DNA of 64,000 bases from Salinisphaera sp. G21_0 (GCF_017744115.1 NZ_JAGHQW010000034.1:1-64000), one strand, 5' to 3'. Positions 10,551 to 20,398 are shown, counted from the stretch's first letter. A program made the numbers and translations. The notes: generated by a model from the sequence alone, not told the origin.

Positions 10551-11857
10551 ACTACGACGTTATTGTGATTGGCGGAGGCCTTGCGGGTTTAACCGGCGCA
10601 ATCCGCTGTGCAGAAGCAGGCTTGAAAACCGTTGTGATCAGTGCTGGAGAGAGCGCCCTGGCCTTTGCCTCCGGTGCTATCGATGTGTTTGGCATTGAAC
10701 AAGATAATTCTTTCGTGGAATGTCCATTTGCAGCAATCCGTCACCTGCCATCCACCCATCCCTACCAGAAAGTGGGAGCAGCATCTTTACAGCAGGGATT
10801 GACATTTTTTACCGAACAAATGGCAGCAGCTGGCATCCAATTGAGCAATTTTGGCCAGCAGAACCATGGTCGTCTGACAGCACTGGGGGCCATTCGCCCA
10901 GCCTGGTTGAGCCAGGAAGGTGCTGACAGCCTGCCGTTGCTGGCTCCTGCCGAAGGCATACGTCGTGTTGCCATCATCAATATTGCAGGCTTTCGTGACT
11001 TCCAGCCGGCACTGATGGCCGCAGGTATGAAGCGACATCCCGGATTCTCTGAGGCAGAGTTCATACTGGCGGATATCAAAACAGCAACCCTGAACATTAA
11101 CACCAGAAATGCCTATGAGCTGCGCTCTCTGGAGTTAGCCCGAACCCTTAAGCGTGACCTGTTCAGCCAGCCTAATGGTATAAACATATTGTCGTCTGCT
11201 TTACAGAAGGCAGCCGGTAATGCTGATCTGGTGGTTATACCCTCCGTCCTCGCTGTAGAAGGTGGTAATGAGCTGATCCGTCAACTTGAAACACTGACCG
11301 GCCTGCGTATTTGTGAAGTCGCAACCTTGCCGCCATCACTCCCCGGAATGCGCATGGCCTCTGCCCTGAAGCAGCGATTCCGGCAGTTGGGCGGTATGTT
11401 CCTGGAAGGTGACCAGGTGCTTTGTGGTTGCTTTGCAGAAAACCGACTGAGCTCGGTGAAGACCAGACTGAACCCCGATATGCCCATATCCGCCAGCCAC
11501 TTTATTCTGGCAACCGGCAGCTTTTTCAGCCAGGGGCTGGCCAGTGACCGCCATCATCTGTCCGAGCCGGTTTTTGGCCTTGATGTTGATGCACCGGACA
11601 GTAGGGATCAGTGGTCAGATCATCGTTTTATGGATGGTAAGCCGCATAATCTCAGCCACTTCGGTATTAACACCAGTGAACAGTTAAACCCGTACCGGAA
11701 CGGTCAGAAAATCCATAATCTTTACTGCGCAGGTGCGGTGCTCAATGGTTTCAATCCGGTTCAGGAAGCCAGTTCGGGTGGGGTAGCCATCGGCACCGGC
11801 TGGTTTGCTGCAAACAGGATTATTGCAACGATGCCTCAGGCGGAAGAAACATGCTGA
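10547..11857 (+). CDS. glpB: Anaerobic glycerol-3-phosphate dehydrogenase subunit B
   Basis: The second subunit of the membrane-associated GlpABC complex, an FMN/FAD-linked electron carrier. The N-terminus shows YDVIVIGGGLAGLTGAIRCAEAG, and the C-terminus shows NLYCAGAVLNGFNPVQEASSGGVAIGTGW, both typical of GlpB. At 436 residues it is near the E. coli length (419). It starts on the glpA stop (ATGA) and overlaps glpC by 7 bp, so translation is coupled. Confidence 0.95.
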   Translation: MNYDVIVIGGGLAGLTGAIRCAEAGLKTVVISAGESALAFASGAIDVFGIEQDNSFVECPFAAIRHLPSTHPYQKVGAASLQQGLTFFTEQMAAAGIQLSNFGQQNHGRLTALGAIRPAWLSQEGADSLPLLAPAEGIRRVAIINIAGFRDFQPALMAAGMKRHPGFSEAEFILADIKTATLNINTRNAYELRSLELARTLKRDLFSQPNGINILSSALQKAAGNADLVVIPSVLAVEGGNELIRQLETLTGLRICEVATLPPSLPGMRMASALKQRFRQLGGMFLEGDQVLCGCFAENRLSSVKTRLNPDMPISASHFILATGSFFSQGLASDRHHLSEPVFGLDVDAPDSRDQWSDHRFMDGKPHNLSHFGINTSEQLNPYRNGQKIHNLYCAGAVLNGFNPVQEASSGGVAIGTGWFAANRIIATMPQAEETC

Positions 11858-13047
11858 ACACCATTGATACCAGCTTTGACAGCTGCATTAAATGCACCGT
11901 CTGCACAACCCGCTGTCCGGTCGCTGAAGTAAACCCGGACTACCCTGGCCCCAAACAGGCAGGCCCGGACGGGGAGCGTTTACGCATCAAAAACCCGGCA
12001 CTGTATGATGAAGCATTGCAACACTGCACCAACTGCAAACGCTGTGAAGTTGCCTGTCCGTCGGGTGTTCATGTAGGTACGGTTATTCAACTGGCCAAAG
12101 CCCGGCATGGCGGTTTCAAAAAAGGCCCCCGGGAATTTATTCTCAGCCACACCGATATGATGGGGTCACTTTCTACCCCTGCGGCACCTGTCGTCAACAT
12201 CGCCACACAGCTGAAACCCGTTAAAAAGCTGCTGGATAAAGTGTTTGGAATTGATCAACGACAAACCCTGCCAAAATACACCCATCAAACATTTCGTCGC
12301 TGGTTTCAACAGCAGAAGGCGCAGCAGAACCGCTTCGATCGTAAAATCAGTTTCTTCCACGGTTGTTTCACTAACTACAATGACCCCACCGTGGGAAAAC
12401 ACCTGGTAGCAGTCCTGAATGCCATGAATATCGGTGTCACGCTGTTAAAGAAAGAAAAGTGCTGTGGTGTCCCACTGATAGCCAATGGCTTCTTCGATAA
12501 AGCCCGCAAAAATGCCGAACTGAATATGGGGCAGTTTGCCGACTCATTAGCGGACAGTGAATGTGTACTGGCAACAGAACCCAGCTGTGCCATGACACTT
12601 CGGGACGAATACCCGGAAGTGCTTCATGTGGATAACCACGCCATCAAAGAACGTATTCTGTTTGCCTCTGCGTTTATTACCAGGGAATTTGCCAAAGGCA
12701 ATAAGCCGGATATGACGCCCGTTAACCTGAGAGTTGCCTATCACAGCCCATGCCACCTGATCAAACAGGGTGGCGTGATTCACACCATGGAACTGTTAAA
12801 CAGTATTCCCGGGCTGGAGGTGATCATGCTGGATCAGAAGTGCTGCGGAATGTCGGGTACCTACGGTTTTAAAAAAGAGAACTATCAAACCTCTCAGAAC
12901 ATTGGCCAGGGTGTCTTTGATCAGATCGAAGCGCTTAATGTGGATTATGTGGTCACTGACTGCGAGTCCTGCAAGATGCAGATAGAAATGAACACCGCTC
13001 ATAAAGTGCTGCACCCGTTGACCCTCATGGCACAGTCATTAGCATGA
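11851..13047 (+). CDS. glpC: Anaerobic glycerol-3-phosphate dehydrogenase subunit C
   Basis: The iron-sulfur membrane anchor that delivers electrons to menaquinone. Two ferredoxin-type cysteine clusters stand at the N-terminus (CIKCTVCTTRCPV and CTNCKRCEVACPSG). Two CCG domains follow (KCCGVPLIANG and KCCGMSGTYGFKKENY). It is 398 residues, as in E. coli (396). It is the last intact gene of the glpABC operon. Confidence 0.96.
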   Translation: MLNTIDTSFDSCIKCTVCTTRCPVAEVNPDYPGPKQAGPDGERLRIKNPALYDEALQHCTNCKRCEVACPSGVHVGTVIQLAKARHGGFKKGPREFILSHTDMMGSLSTPAAPVVNIATQLKPVKKLLDKVFGIDQRQTLPKYTHQTFRRWFQQQKAQQNRFDRKISFFHGCFTNYNDPTVGKHLVAVLNAMNIGVTLLKKEKCCGVPLIANGFFDKARKNAELNMGQFADSLADSECVLATEPSCAMTLRDEYPEVLHVDNHAIKERILFASAFITREFAKGNKPDMTPVNLRVAYHSPCHLIKQGGVIHTMELLNSIPGLEVIMLDQKCCGMSGTYGFKKENYQTSQNIGQGVFDQIEALNVDYVVTDCESCKMQIEMNTAHKVLHPLTLMAQSLA

Positions 13048-13060
13048 GAATTCAAAACTT

Positions 13061-13231
13061 ATGGACGTTCACAAAACGACAAAGCTTGTGCATAAACAGC
13101 AACAGATCCCACAGAGCCGACGCCATGAAATGATCATCACCCTGCTCAGGCAGGAAGGCTTTGTGACCACTGAAGCTCTGGTGCAACATTTTAACTGGAG
13201 CAGCTCAAGCCAGGAGGCTGTCCGAGAATAG
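13061..13231 (+). pseudogene. glpR: glpR stump: N-terminal 56 residues of the glp repressor
   Basis: Thirteen bases after glpC an ATG opens a DeoR-family N-terminus: RRHEMIITLLRQEGFVTTEA followed by LVQHFNWSSSSQ. This resembles the GlpR/DeoR winged-helix start (RHNGIIELVKQQGYVSTEEL then VEHFSVSPQTIRRDL). The frame ends at a TAG inside the MITE that begins at 13210. The cut falls inside the recognition helix, and the whole effector-binding domain is gone. The stump cannot bind DNA. Placement after glpC and the intact neighbours suggest a former glpABC-glpR operon. Confidence 0.8.
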
Positions 13232-13336
13232 CGCCCGTAGCGAGGATGGCAGAAAATTGAGGATAAAAAGTCGGAAATTTTTAGACCAATTTGCTGCCAC
13301 CGCAGTAGGGCAGTCTATTCTCGGTCAGCCTCCCAG
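13210..13336. mobile_element. MITE family C, 127 bp, internally deleted copy
   Basis: Terminal inverted repeats begin GAGGCTGTCCGAGAATAG (left) with a one-mismatch complement at the right, and CCAG flanks both ends as a 4-bp direct repeat. Compared with the full copy at 30705-30872 it lacks exactly 41 bp between two TTTTTAG repeats, which removes one arm of the central hairpin. It truncates glpR on its left and supplies the last four codons plus the stop of the tetR gene on its right. Confidence 0.85.
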
Positions 13337-13993
13337 GGCAGACAACGCTGATTGTCTGCTAATAAGTTGCCTTGGGATATACTCCCCCAAATAAGCCAGC
13401 GCAGCATTGACCCCCTCACGGGCCATAACATCAGTGATATTGCCATACTCCTGATGGGATATTGAATAAACCTTGTCCGCTATTTGCAGCGCAATGGCAA
13501 AAATATTGAACCCGGCTGGCAGGGGTGGCAGCTGGTAATACGCTTCGTGACATTTCCGGATTCGACAACCCAGCATATCGTCATGCTGATAGTCAGCATG
13601 TAGCAGGGCACCGGGTGTGTACTGTCCAAGAATCAGGTCCCGAACGTATTTGTGCTGTCGGTAGTAGCTCACATACCTGACCTGAAGTTGTCGCATGATA
13701 TCTGTCCAGTGATGAATTGCACTCTCATCAAGGGGCTGATCCAGAATCGCTTCAAAATCGGTAAAAATGTCCTCCAGTAATGCTTCCAGTATTGCGTCTA
13801 CTTTGGGGAAAAAGTGATAGACAGAGGATGGAGGCATCCCGGCTTTTTCCGCTACCTGGTACAGTGAAAGTTCATTAATAGCGTTCTCTTCCAACAGTTC
13901 CCGGGCAACCGTGAGAATGGTACTTCTCCGCTCAAGACTTCTGGCCTGAGTCTTGCGGGATACTTTGCGCTGTTTGCTTACGACTTCTGTCAT
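13325..13993 (-). CDS. TetR-family transcriptional regulator (paralogue 1)
   Basis: 222 residues. The N-terminal helix-turn-helix reads ILTVARELLEENAINELSLY then QVAEKAGMPPSSVYHFFPK, typical of TetR, preceded by a basic stretch. The C-terminal ligand domain is unlike characterised members. It is clearly homologous to the regulator at 15586-16257 across its full length (both contain QARSLERR, PPSS-YHFFPK, FNIFAIALQIADKVYSISHQ or close variants, and GNIT). Its last codons lie in the inverted repeat of a MITE, so the native C-terminus was probably slightly different. The target is unknown; the agmatine genes nearby are a candidate. Confidence 0.85.
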   Translation of the reverse strand: MTEVVSKQRKVSRKTQARSLERRSTILTVARELLEENAINELSLYQVAEKAGMPPSSVYHFFPKVDAILEALLEDIFTDFEAILDQPLDESAIHHWTDIMRQLQVRYVSYYRQHKYVRDLILGQYTPGALLHADYQHDDMLGCRIRKCHEAYYQLPPLPAGFNIFAIALQIADKVYSISHQEYGNITDVMAREGVNAALAYLGEYIPRQLISRQSALSALGG

Positions 13994-14173
13994 GGGAATT
14001 CATGCATGAGGAGGGGAGAGTCTGGTATCGAAGTATTGTCATCCTCTTGCACCAAAGTCGCAAGAATAGGCATCACTTGAATTTGGGAACTTAATTCTGA
14101 CCCGTTTGTCAAAAGACTGTCGTTTTTCAATCATGCTAACAACTGTGGTGTTCACCCTTAATCAGGAGTTTTC

Positions 14174-15589
14174 ATGAGTAATCCCTTCCCATCACTACCA
14201 TCCGACTCTCACCCTGTTGTCGGAGGTGCTATCAATCAAGTACTGCTTTCGGCAGATCAGGAGGCTTCCTGCCTTCCATCGGCAACCTTCGATTCCAGAA
14301 GCACAGCTATTGACTTGCCGGAGCCCGGGAACCTGCGGATGCGGGAGTATTCCGAGCTGGATATTTCAGACACAGAACGGGATATTTCAGACGCAGAAAA
14401 GGAACTGCATGAACGGGCAATCACACCTCTGAAGGATCATATTCTTCAGATGATCTCCAACACTCCCGGCCTCAAGGCGAAAGCCTCCATGGCCAGAGAG
14501 GTCGTGACGCTCGCCCGGTCAATACATGAATGTGTGAAAAGTGAAATAAACATGCATCTCTCCTCGGCCTGGCCAGACCTGCAAGCAGTGTCCCGGATTG
14601 TCAGCCAGTGGCCAGAGTCCCTGAAGGAGTCGGCTGCCTATGTCCGCTATGGCTGGCCGGTTTTGACGGTTGGCATGTATTCCAGACAGTTCTTGTGTGA
14701 CTTCAAGTCTGTTACTGATGTCTGTCGTTTATATCGTTCTGATTACCCCCGTGCCCATCCGCGCATTCACCCTGATTTTCCCAGTATTTTTGAACATTTT
14801 GATCCAAAGGACTGTGAGGATCTTTCTCAAGAGGAATTTCAACACTATTTCGGTGAGTTTCCCCGGGAGATTCAGAACCTGATCAAAAATCCGCCTCTCG
14901 ATTTTCTGCTACTCAAGCCAGGCGTATATCTGGATTATCCGGTCTTCTTCCGTCTGGCCAGGGATATATGGCTTGACGCATTACCGACTGGTAATACCGG
15001 AATCATGGACAGGGTCAGTCACTTGATGGTGTCGTTTGCCAGGCAGCAACACAGCCTCTTCGCGTATCGCCTGGATCCCTACTGGGAATCCCTGGACGAC
15101 CGGCTAAGGAACATTCATTCACTGAACTGTGATGATCTGTCAGTTATAGCGTTTGAGCTGGCAACGCATCCCCGGAAATGGCAGGAAAGATATCCAGTTA
15201 TTTTCCGTCAGTTACTCAGCCATGGTTTTTCGAGTGAGGAAAGCCAACTGATGAACCGCTTTGACCAGTGGGGGGCGGATACCGATTCGCAACTGAAATT
15301 CAGTCACTGGGCAGAGTCAGCGTTGATTCCGCGTATCGTCATGACCCTGCACTTTCTGAGAGATATTGTGCAGTATATCGATGAGCATAAGAGTAAACAT
15401 GTCAGCAACAAACCTCTTTTATCGATGGATATCGAAAGAGGAGATTACTTCGATAAAGATACCGGGCAGCTGCTGTCACCCATCATTGCAGTGGATTTGA
15501 GGAATACATCTCCCCTGGTGGAAACACGAGAGGTGCTCGCTGATTTTTTCCGTGGTAAAGCATCACAGGCTGGATCAGAAAAGCGCTAA
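14174..15589 (+). CDS. Conserved-looking hypothetical protein, 471 residues
   Basis: A single long frame with a good start context (AGGAG nine bases before ATG 14174). The first ~75 residues are polar and likely disordered, with the repeated short motif DISDTERDISDAEKE. The remainder is a mixed alpha-rich globular sequence without transmembrane segments or signal peptide. I do not recognise a domain. It sits between two paralogous tetR genes and overlaps the second tail-to-tail by 4 bp. A role as a secreted effector is possible but not shown. Confidence 0.75.
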   Translation: MSNPFPSLPSDSHPVVGGAINQVLLSADQEASCLPSATFDSRSTAIDLPEPGNLRMREYSELDISDTERDISDAEKELHERAITPLKDHILQMISNTPGLKAKASMAREVVTLARSIHECVKSEINMHLSSAWPDLQAVSRIVSQWPESLKESAAYVRYGWPVLTVGMYSRQFLCDFKSVTDVCRLYRSDYPRAHPRIHPDFPSIFEHFDPKDCEDLSQEEFQHYFGEFPREIQNLIKNPPLDFLLLKPGVYLDYPVFFRLARDIWLDALPTGNTGIMDRVSHLMVSFARQQHSLFAYRLDPYWESLDDRLRNIHSLNCDDLSVIAFELATHPRKWQERYPVIFRQLLSHGFSSEESQLMNRFDQWGADTDSQLKFSHWAESALIPRIVMTLHFLRDIVQYIDEHKSKHVSNKPLLSMDIERGDYFDKDTGQLLSPIIAVDLRNTSPLVETREVLADFFRGKASQAGSEKR

Positions 15590-16257
15590 TACCTGTGAAG
15601 TTTTCGCTGAAGCTTTTCCGGTAAATACAAAGCAAGATATGCCCGTGCAGCTCTCCAGCCTTCCATAGCCATTGTCGGGGTGATATTGCCAAATTTCTGG
15701 TGAGAAATGGCGTACACTTTGTCGGCTATTTGCAGGGCAATGGCAAAAATATTGTAGTCCCCTGGCAGCACCGGTAATTCAAAATAACGTTGATAGATAC
15801 TCTCGATCTGCCTGCCCAGATCATCATCGTGCCGATGATCTGCGGCCAGAATATCAACATGCAGATGTTGCCCGAGTATCAATGCCCGGGCCATCTCGTT
15901 TTGCTGATAATACTGTTGCATACGTGTTTCCAGAATAAAGCCAATATCACTCCAGTGGTTAATTTCCTGGTCAGGCAGAGGCCTTGAAACACACTGATCA
16001 AAGGCGTCAAATACTTCCTCAGCCAGGGCCTGCAGCAACACTTCAATCTTTGGAAAAAAATGATAGAGGGAAGAGGGTGGAATGTCTGCTTTATGGGCAA
16101 TATCGTACAGTGAAAGACTGGGGGTTGATGCTGAGGTAATCATCTCCCGGGCGACACTTAGTATTTTCCGGCGTCGTTCCAGGCTTCTGGCCTGCAAGCG
16201 CCTGCCTTTTCGGGTATCAGTTTCACTGGCCGACTTTTTAACTGGCAAGACATCCAC
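15586..16257 (-). CDS. TetR-family regulator, probable agmatine regulator (AguR-like)
   Basis: 223 residues with an N-terminal TetR helix-turn-helix (SLYDIAHKADIPPSSLYHFF). It starts 20 bp inside the end of the upstream permease gene, so it is the fourth gene of the minus-strand operon permease-aguA-permease-tetR. In Pseudomonas the agmatine operon is governed by the TetR-family AguR, so an agmatine- or carbamoylputrescine-responsive repressor is the natural inference. Paralogue of the regulator at 13325. Confidence 0.85.
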   Translation of the reverse strand: MDVLPVKKSASETDTRKGRRLQARSLERRRKILSVAREMITSASTPSLSLYDIAHKADIPPSSLYHFFPKIEVLLQALAEEVFDAFDQCVSRPLPDQEINHWSDIGFILETRMQQYYQQNEMARALILGQHLHVDILAADHRHDDDLGRQIESIYQRYFELPVLPGDYNIFAIALQIADKVYAISHQKFGNITPTMAMEGWRAARAYLALYLPEKLQRKLHRY

Positions 16258-17626
16258 TTAACTTCTCCTCGCGAGTCTGACGTTTGCTGAGCATCCATTC
16301 ACCGACGCCTATCACCACCAAAAGGCCGAGTATTGTAGATGAGGTGTGTAACAGATCATAGGCACCCAGCGGGAAAACAAAAAAGAACACAGCCATGGCC
16401 GTTAGTATCCATGGTAAAAAAGCCGCCGCCTTAACCGCCCGGGCATGACGGATCAATTGCAGCCCGGAGTTCGGGGAGAGGTCTCGCTCTTTCAACACCA
16501 GGTAAGCCGGGAACAACAACAAGTAAGGGAGTAAAAAAACCAGATTGGCAAATGAGAACAGCGACCAGTAGAGGGCGTCAGCGGAATCCGCCATGACGCC
16601 ATAAAGCAAAATGGCCAGCGATGCCAGAAAACCACTCAGAACACTGGCTCCGACAGGAGTACCACAGGCTGGGTGCTCAAGACCAAACAGCGCTGGCAAC
16701 TCTCCGGAATGAGCAGCTTCAGCCGCCGCGTAGTTCGCGCCAATACTCCAGGTCACCATGTTGGCAACCAGACTGAACATAATCAGCAGGCCAAGCATGA
16801 TGGTAATGATGTCACTGCCCGGCAATGGTGCCACTATCTTTTCCAGTGTGGCCAACAGGCCATTGATCAAACCGATCTGTTCAACCGGCAGTGCGGCTAA
16901 TATGCCGAACACAGCAAACAGGTAAAGAATGGTAATGAGCCCAACGGCCATCAGTTGAGCAAACGGCAAATCTTTGTCAGGATCTTTTATTTCATCCCCG
17001 ATACAGCTAATAAGGTCGAACCCAACCAGTGAAAAGATAATGACCGGGAAAAAACGTAAGCCATCATCAAGGCTTGGCGTCAGGGTTTGCAGGTTAATCG
17101 GATTGGCTAACCCGGAGCGATAAACCGTCATCACACCACCAATGCCAAGCAGAAAAACCACCACCATCTTACAACAGGCTCCGGCATTGGGAATCCACTT
17201 CCCGGTGTCCAGTGACAGACAACAGATCAACACCGTCAGCCAGGTGGCAACCAATGCAAACAGTATCTGGTTAGTCAGCGACATGGCTGGCCAGAGCATC
17301 TGCGAGAAAACACCAGCCATCATAATAAACGTAGCAGGCATCCACAGCGCAACATTCACCCAGTACAGCCAGCTGGTGCGAGCAGACCAGTTCGCGCCAA
17401 AAGCCAGTTTCACCCAGTGAACAATGCCGCCACGGGATGGCCAGCGGGTGCCCAGCTCAATGCTGATTAAAGCGTAGGGAATGGCAAAAAAGAGAAAGGC
17501 AATCAACCACCAGGTCAGGGATTGAACCCCGATCGACGCTGCTGCTGCCAGACCGTCAATAGTCAGCACGGCACTGAGCGTAAACAGGGTAATATCTTTG
17601 CGAGTCAGGCGTCGGTGAGTATTCAT
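16238..17626 (-). CDS. APC-family amino acid/polyamine permease
   Basis: 462 residues with about 12 hydrophobic segments and the APC-family start LFTLSAVLTIDGLAAAASIG. It is a paralogue of the permease at 18841 (shared motifs: IYDWVKKAFG/IVHWVKLAFG, FLPVIIF-L-GF-LI-C-G-EI). GGTGATCC precedes the ATG. It lies between aguA and the tetR gene in one operon. It may export putrescine, import a related amine, or serve as a second agmatine/putrescine exchanger; the sequence alone does not decide. Confidence 0.85.
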   Translation of the reverse strand: MNTHRRLTRKDITLFTLSAVLTIDGLAAAASIGVQSLTWWLIAFLFFAIPYALISIELGTRWPSRGGIVHWVKLAFGANWSARTSWLYWVNVALWMPATFIMMAGVFSQMLWPAMSLTNQILFALVATWLTVLICCLSLDTGKWIPNAGACCKMVVVFLLGIGGVMTVYRSGLANPINLQTLTPSLDDGLRFFPVIIFSLVGFDLISCIGDEIKDPDKDLPFAQLMAVGLITILYLFAVFGILAALPVEQIGLINGLLATLEKIVAPLPGSDIITIMLGLLIMFSLVANMVTWSIGANYAAAEAAHSGELPALFGLEHPACGTPVGASVLSGFLASLAILLYGVMADSADALYWSLFSFANLVFLLPYLLLFPAYLVLKERDLSPNSGLQLIRHARAVKAAAFLPWILTAMAVFFFVFPLGAYDLLHTSSTILGLLVVIGVGEWMLSKRQTREEKLSGCLAS

Positions 17627-17690
17627 GGATCACCATGCTGGTCATGTTTTTATTGAATAGTGGGCCAGATCCGTCTGGCCCGATGACTGG

Positions 17691-18782
17691 CTACACAGCA
17701 GGCACCTGCTGGGTAATACAGTGAATGTTACCGCCGCCAAGCAATATCTCTCTGGCATCGACACCAACCACTTCATAGCCGGGGTAGATATCTTCCAGCA
17801 ATGCTTTTGCCTCTTCGTCGTAGGCGGGATCCAGCAGTGGCAGAATGATCCGCATATTGGTAATCAGGAAGTTAGCGTAGGAACCAGCCAGACGCTCACC
17901 GGCGCTGCGTTCCATGCCTTCACAGATATCGATACCACCAGCCTCATCTTCCAGGATGTAGAGTGGGCCGGGAATATGCATCTTATGAATCTTCAGCTGA
18001 CGACCACGGGCGTCTGTTGCTTCAGACAGCACCCGGAAGGCTTCCTGAGAGATCTCATACTGGGGATCATTCTCATCGCTGCACCAGGAAAGAATCACTT
18101 CACCCGGACGAACCACGTGAATAAGGTTATCCACATGCCCGTTGGTTTCGTCGTTATAAAGACCCCGTGGAATCCAGATCACTTTCTCGATGTTCAGGTA
18201 GTCACCCAGAATCTCTTCAATCTCAGCCTTGCTCAGATGAGGGTTACGGCTTTCATGGAGCAGGCACTCTTCGGTGGTAAACAGGGTGCCTTCACCATCG
18301 ACATGAATGGAGCCACCTTCCAGAATTAATGGTGCACGGTAATGGTCATCACGGTTGATCTCGCAGATTTTCCGGGCTACCTGGTCATCCCGATCCCATG
18401 GGAAATAGAGCCCGTCAACCAGGCCACCCCAGGCGTTGAATTCCCAGTCCACACCACGACGCTCACCTTTATCATTCACCACATAACTTGGACCAATATC
18501 ACGCATCCATGAATCGTTCGTGGCCATCTCCACCACACGAATATGCTCTGGCAACATTCTACGAGCATTGTCGTACTGTGCGGCAGACACTGCCATGGTC
18601 ACAGGCGTCACTTCGGCAATGGCTTTGGCAACATTGACGAATACCTGCTGTGCTGGCTTACCGCCGTAACGCCAGTTATCAGTCCGCTCTGGCCACGCCA
18701 TCCACATTTCTTCGTGGGGTTCGTGTTCACCAGGCATACGAAAACCGTCTTGTTTTGGAGTGCTTTCCCGGGATTTGCTCAT
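17691..18782 (-). CDS. aguA: Agmatine deiminase
   Basis: Hydrolyses agmatine to N-carbamoylputrescine and ammonia in the cytoplasm. The 363 residues match the peptidylarginine-deiminase-like AguA family (E. faecalis 365). Visible hallmarks are [20 protein letters not shown] at the start, [44 protein letters not shown]-like [15 protein letters not shown], and the catalytic-cysteine loop [13 protein letters not shown] at the C-terminus. AAGGA precedes the ATG. It is flanked by two permeases and works with ptcA and arcC on the other strand. Confidence 0.96.
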   Translation of the reverse strand: MSKSRESTPKQDGFRMPGEHEPHEEMWMAWPERTDNWRYGGKPAQQVFVNVAKAIAEVTPVTMAVSAAQYDNARRMLPEHIRVVEMATNDSWMRDIGPSYVVNDKGERRGVDWEFNAWGGLVDGLYFPWDRDDQVARKICEINRDDHYRAPLILEGGSIHVDGEGTLFTTEECLLHESRNPHLSKAEIEEILGDYLNIEKVIWIPRGLYNDETNGHVDNLIHVVRPGEVILSWCSDENDPQYEISQEAFRVLSEATDARGRQLKIHKMHIPGPLYILEDEAGGIDICEGMERSAGERLAGSYANFLITNMRIILPLLDPAYDEEAKALLEDIYPGYEVVGVDAREILLGGGNIHCITQQVPAV

Positions 18783-18840
18783 TTGTCTTTTCCTTACTGC
18801 TTTATTGTTACAACAATTGAGTCATTAAACATTGGTTTGC

Positions 18841-20232
18841 TCAGGCGGTGGCCACTTGCATGCGTCTGGTTGCTGTGCTCAGTATCCATTCACCAATACC
18901 AATCGTAATGGCGATACCCAGGGCAACAGGCAGAGAGTAATTCCAGTCAACATTGCCATTGCCAATGTCCGGGAAGACAAAGAGAACAACGGCCTGAACA
19001 ATAAACAGGAAGCAGATGGTGCTGAGTACGGCCTGAACGGCTGTGCTTCCCGGTACTTTGTAAGGGCGCTCTCTGTGAGGATCGCTGATACGCAGTTTGA
19101 AGAACGCCGGGAACATAAACAGATAAGGCAGCAGGAAGATGCAGGACGAGAAGGCAAAGATTGACCAGAACAACTCGTCACTTTCACCGGAAGTCAGGCC
19201 ATAGAGCAGGATAACCACGGTAGATACCATGCCGGTAATCATGTTCGCGCCCACCGGAGTTTTGTGGACCGGATGTTCTTTAGCGACAAATTCCGGAAGT
19301 TCACCCGCTTGCGCCGCTTCCATGGCGGCACGGCTGGCACCCATCGTCCAGGTGGTCATATTGGCAATGAACGTCAACAGCGCCAGTGAACCAATGCCGT
19401 ATACCATGAATTGGCCAAAAGCACCGTCACCAAACAGAGTTCTCAAAGTGGAGACAATACCGGCAACCAGACCAATCTCTTCTACTGGCAATGCCAGCAA
19501 AATGCCCAGGGTTCCGAAGACATAAAGCCCGGTGACAATGGCTGCGGAAATCAGAATGGATTTGGGAATATCCCGGCGTGGGTTTTTGATTTCCGAGCCC
19601 ATGCAGGCAATCAGCTCAAAGCCCATCAGGTTGAAGATAATAACCGGCAGGAAACCAAGGCCTGAATCAATAGAGGGCATCATTGAACTCAGGGTAAATT
19701 CATTGGCAACACCGTTCTGGCTGGCATACCAGAAGCCGCCGACACCCAGAACCACAATAACAGTAACCTTGAACAGCGCCCCAAGGTTGGTTACCCAGAC
19801 ACCGGCATCCACAGAGATATTACAGATCCAGATAGTCAGCCAGGTCAGGCCAATACAGATAAGGATTTGCCACCAGAGCCCAAGGTCCGGAAAGAACATC
19901 TCGGCAAACATACCGGCAAACATAATGTATACCGCAGGCATCCAGAGCCCAACGTTAATCCAGTAGAACCAGGTGGTTCTTACTGCCCACTTGAAGCCAA
20001 AGGCTTTTTTTACCCAGTCGTATATTCCGCCGTCTCCGGGATAGGTTGTGCCAAGTTCTGATGAGATAAGGCCGTAGGGAATCACAAAAAGAACCAGCGT
20101 AATAAGCCACCAGACGATCGATGATGGACCGATTGACGCACTGGCCGTCAGCCCGTCAACCACCAGTACAGCGCAGACGCTGAACAGGGTCAGGCTGGGC
20201 AACCCCATTTTCCCCGTTGCTTCATTGGACAT
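18841..20232 (-). CDS. aguD: APC-family transporter, probable agmatine/putrescine antiporter
   Basis: 463 residues, about 12 membrane segments, APC-family start LFSVCAVLVVDGLTASASIG and EIKNPRRDIPKSILIS. Position as first gene of the operon with aguA fits AguD, which exchanges external agmatine for internal putrescine so the deiminase pathway yields ATP without net charge loss. The symbol is assigned by context. AGGGG lies about 11 bp ahead of the ATG, and an FNR-type promoter lies further upstream. Confidence 0.8.
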   Translation of the reverse strand: MSNEATGKMGLPSLTLFSVCAVLVVDGLTASASIGPSSIVWWLITLVLFVIPYGLISSELGTTYPGDGGIYDWVKKAFGFKWAVRTTWFYWINVGLWMPAVYIMFAGMFAEMFFPDLGLWWQILICIGLTWLTIWICNISVDAGVWVTNLGALFKVTVIVVLGVGGFWYASQNGVANEFTLSSMMPSIDSGLGFLPVIIFNLMGFELIACMGSEIKNPRRDIPKSILISAAIVTGLYVFGTLGILLALPVEEIGLVAGIVSTLRTLFGDGAFGQFMVYGIGSLALLTFIANMTTWTMGASRAAMEAAQAGELPEFVAKEHPVHKTPVGANMITGMVSTVVILLYGLTSGESDELFWSIFAFSSCIFLLPYLFMFPAFFKLRISDPHRERPYKVPGSTAVQAVLSTICFLFIVQAVVLFVFPDIGNGNVDWNYSLPVALGIAITIGIGEWILSTATRRMQVATA

Positions 20233-20357
20233 AATTGTTTCCCCTTTAAGGCAGCTATTGGCCGCTTATTATTCAATCCGGCAGTCAGTTACCGGGATCA
20301 GCCAGCTTTCTGAATGCGGGATCAGCAAAACATCGATTTATTTTCAGCTTTATAAAC

Positions 20358-20398
20358 ATGATAAATATCGGTTTATTTTTGATATTGATCTAAATCAT
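20358..20398 (-). promoter_or_regulatory. FNR-type class II promoter for the aguD operon
   Basis: TTGATCTAAATCAT (20385-20398) matches the FNR consensus at 9 of 10 defined bases. On the minus strand a TATCAT -10 box lies at 20363-20358, putting the predicted start near 20351 and the box centre at about -41, the class II activator position. A GATAAATATCGG motif overlaps the -10 box. Confidence 0.55.
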
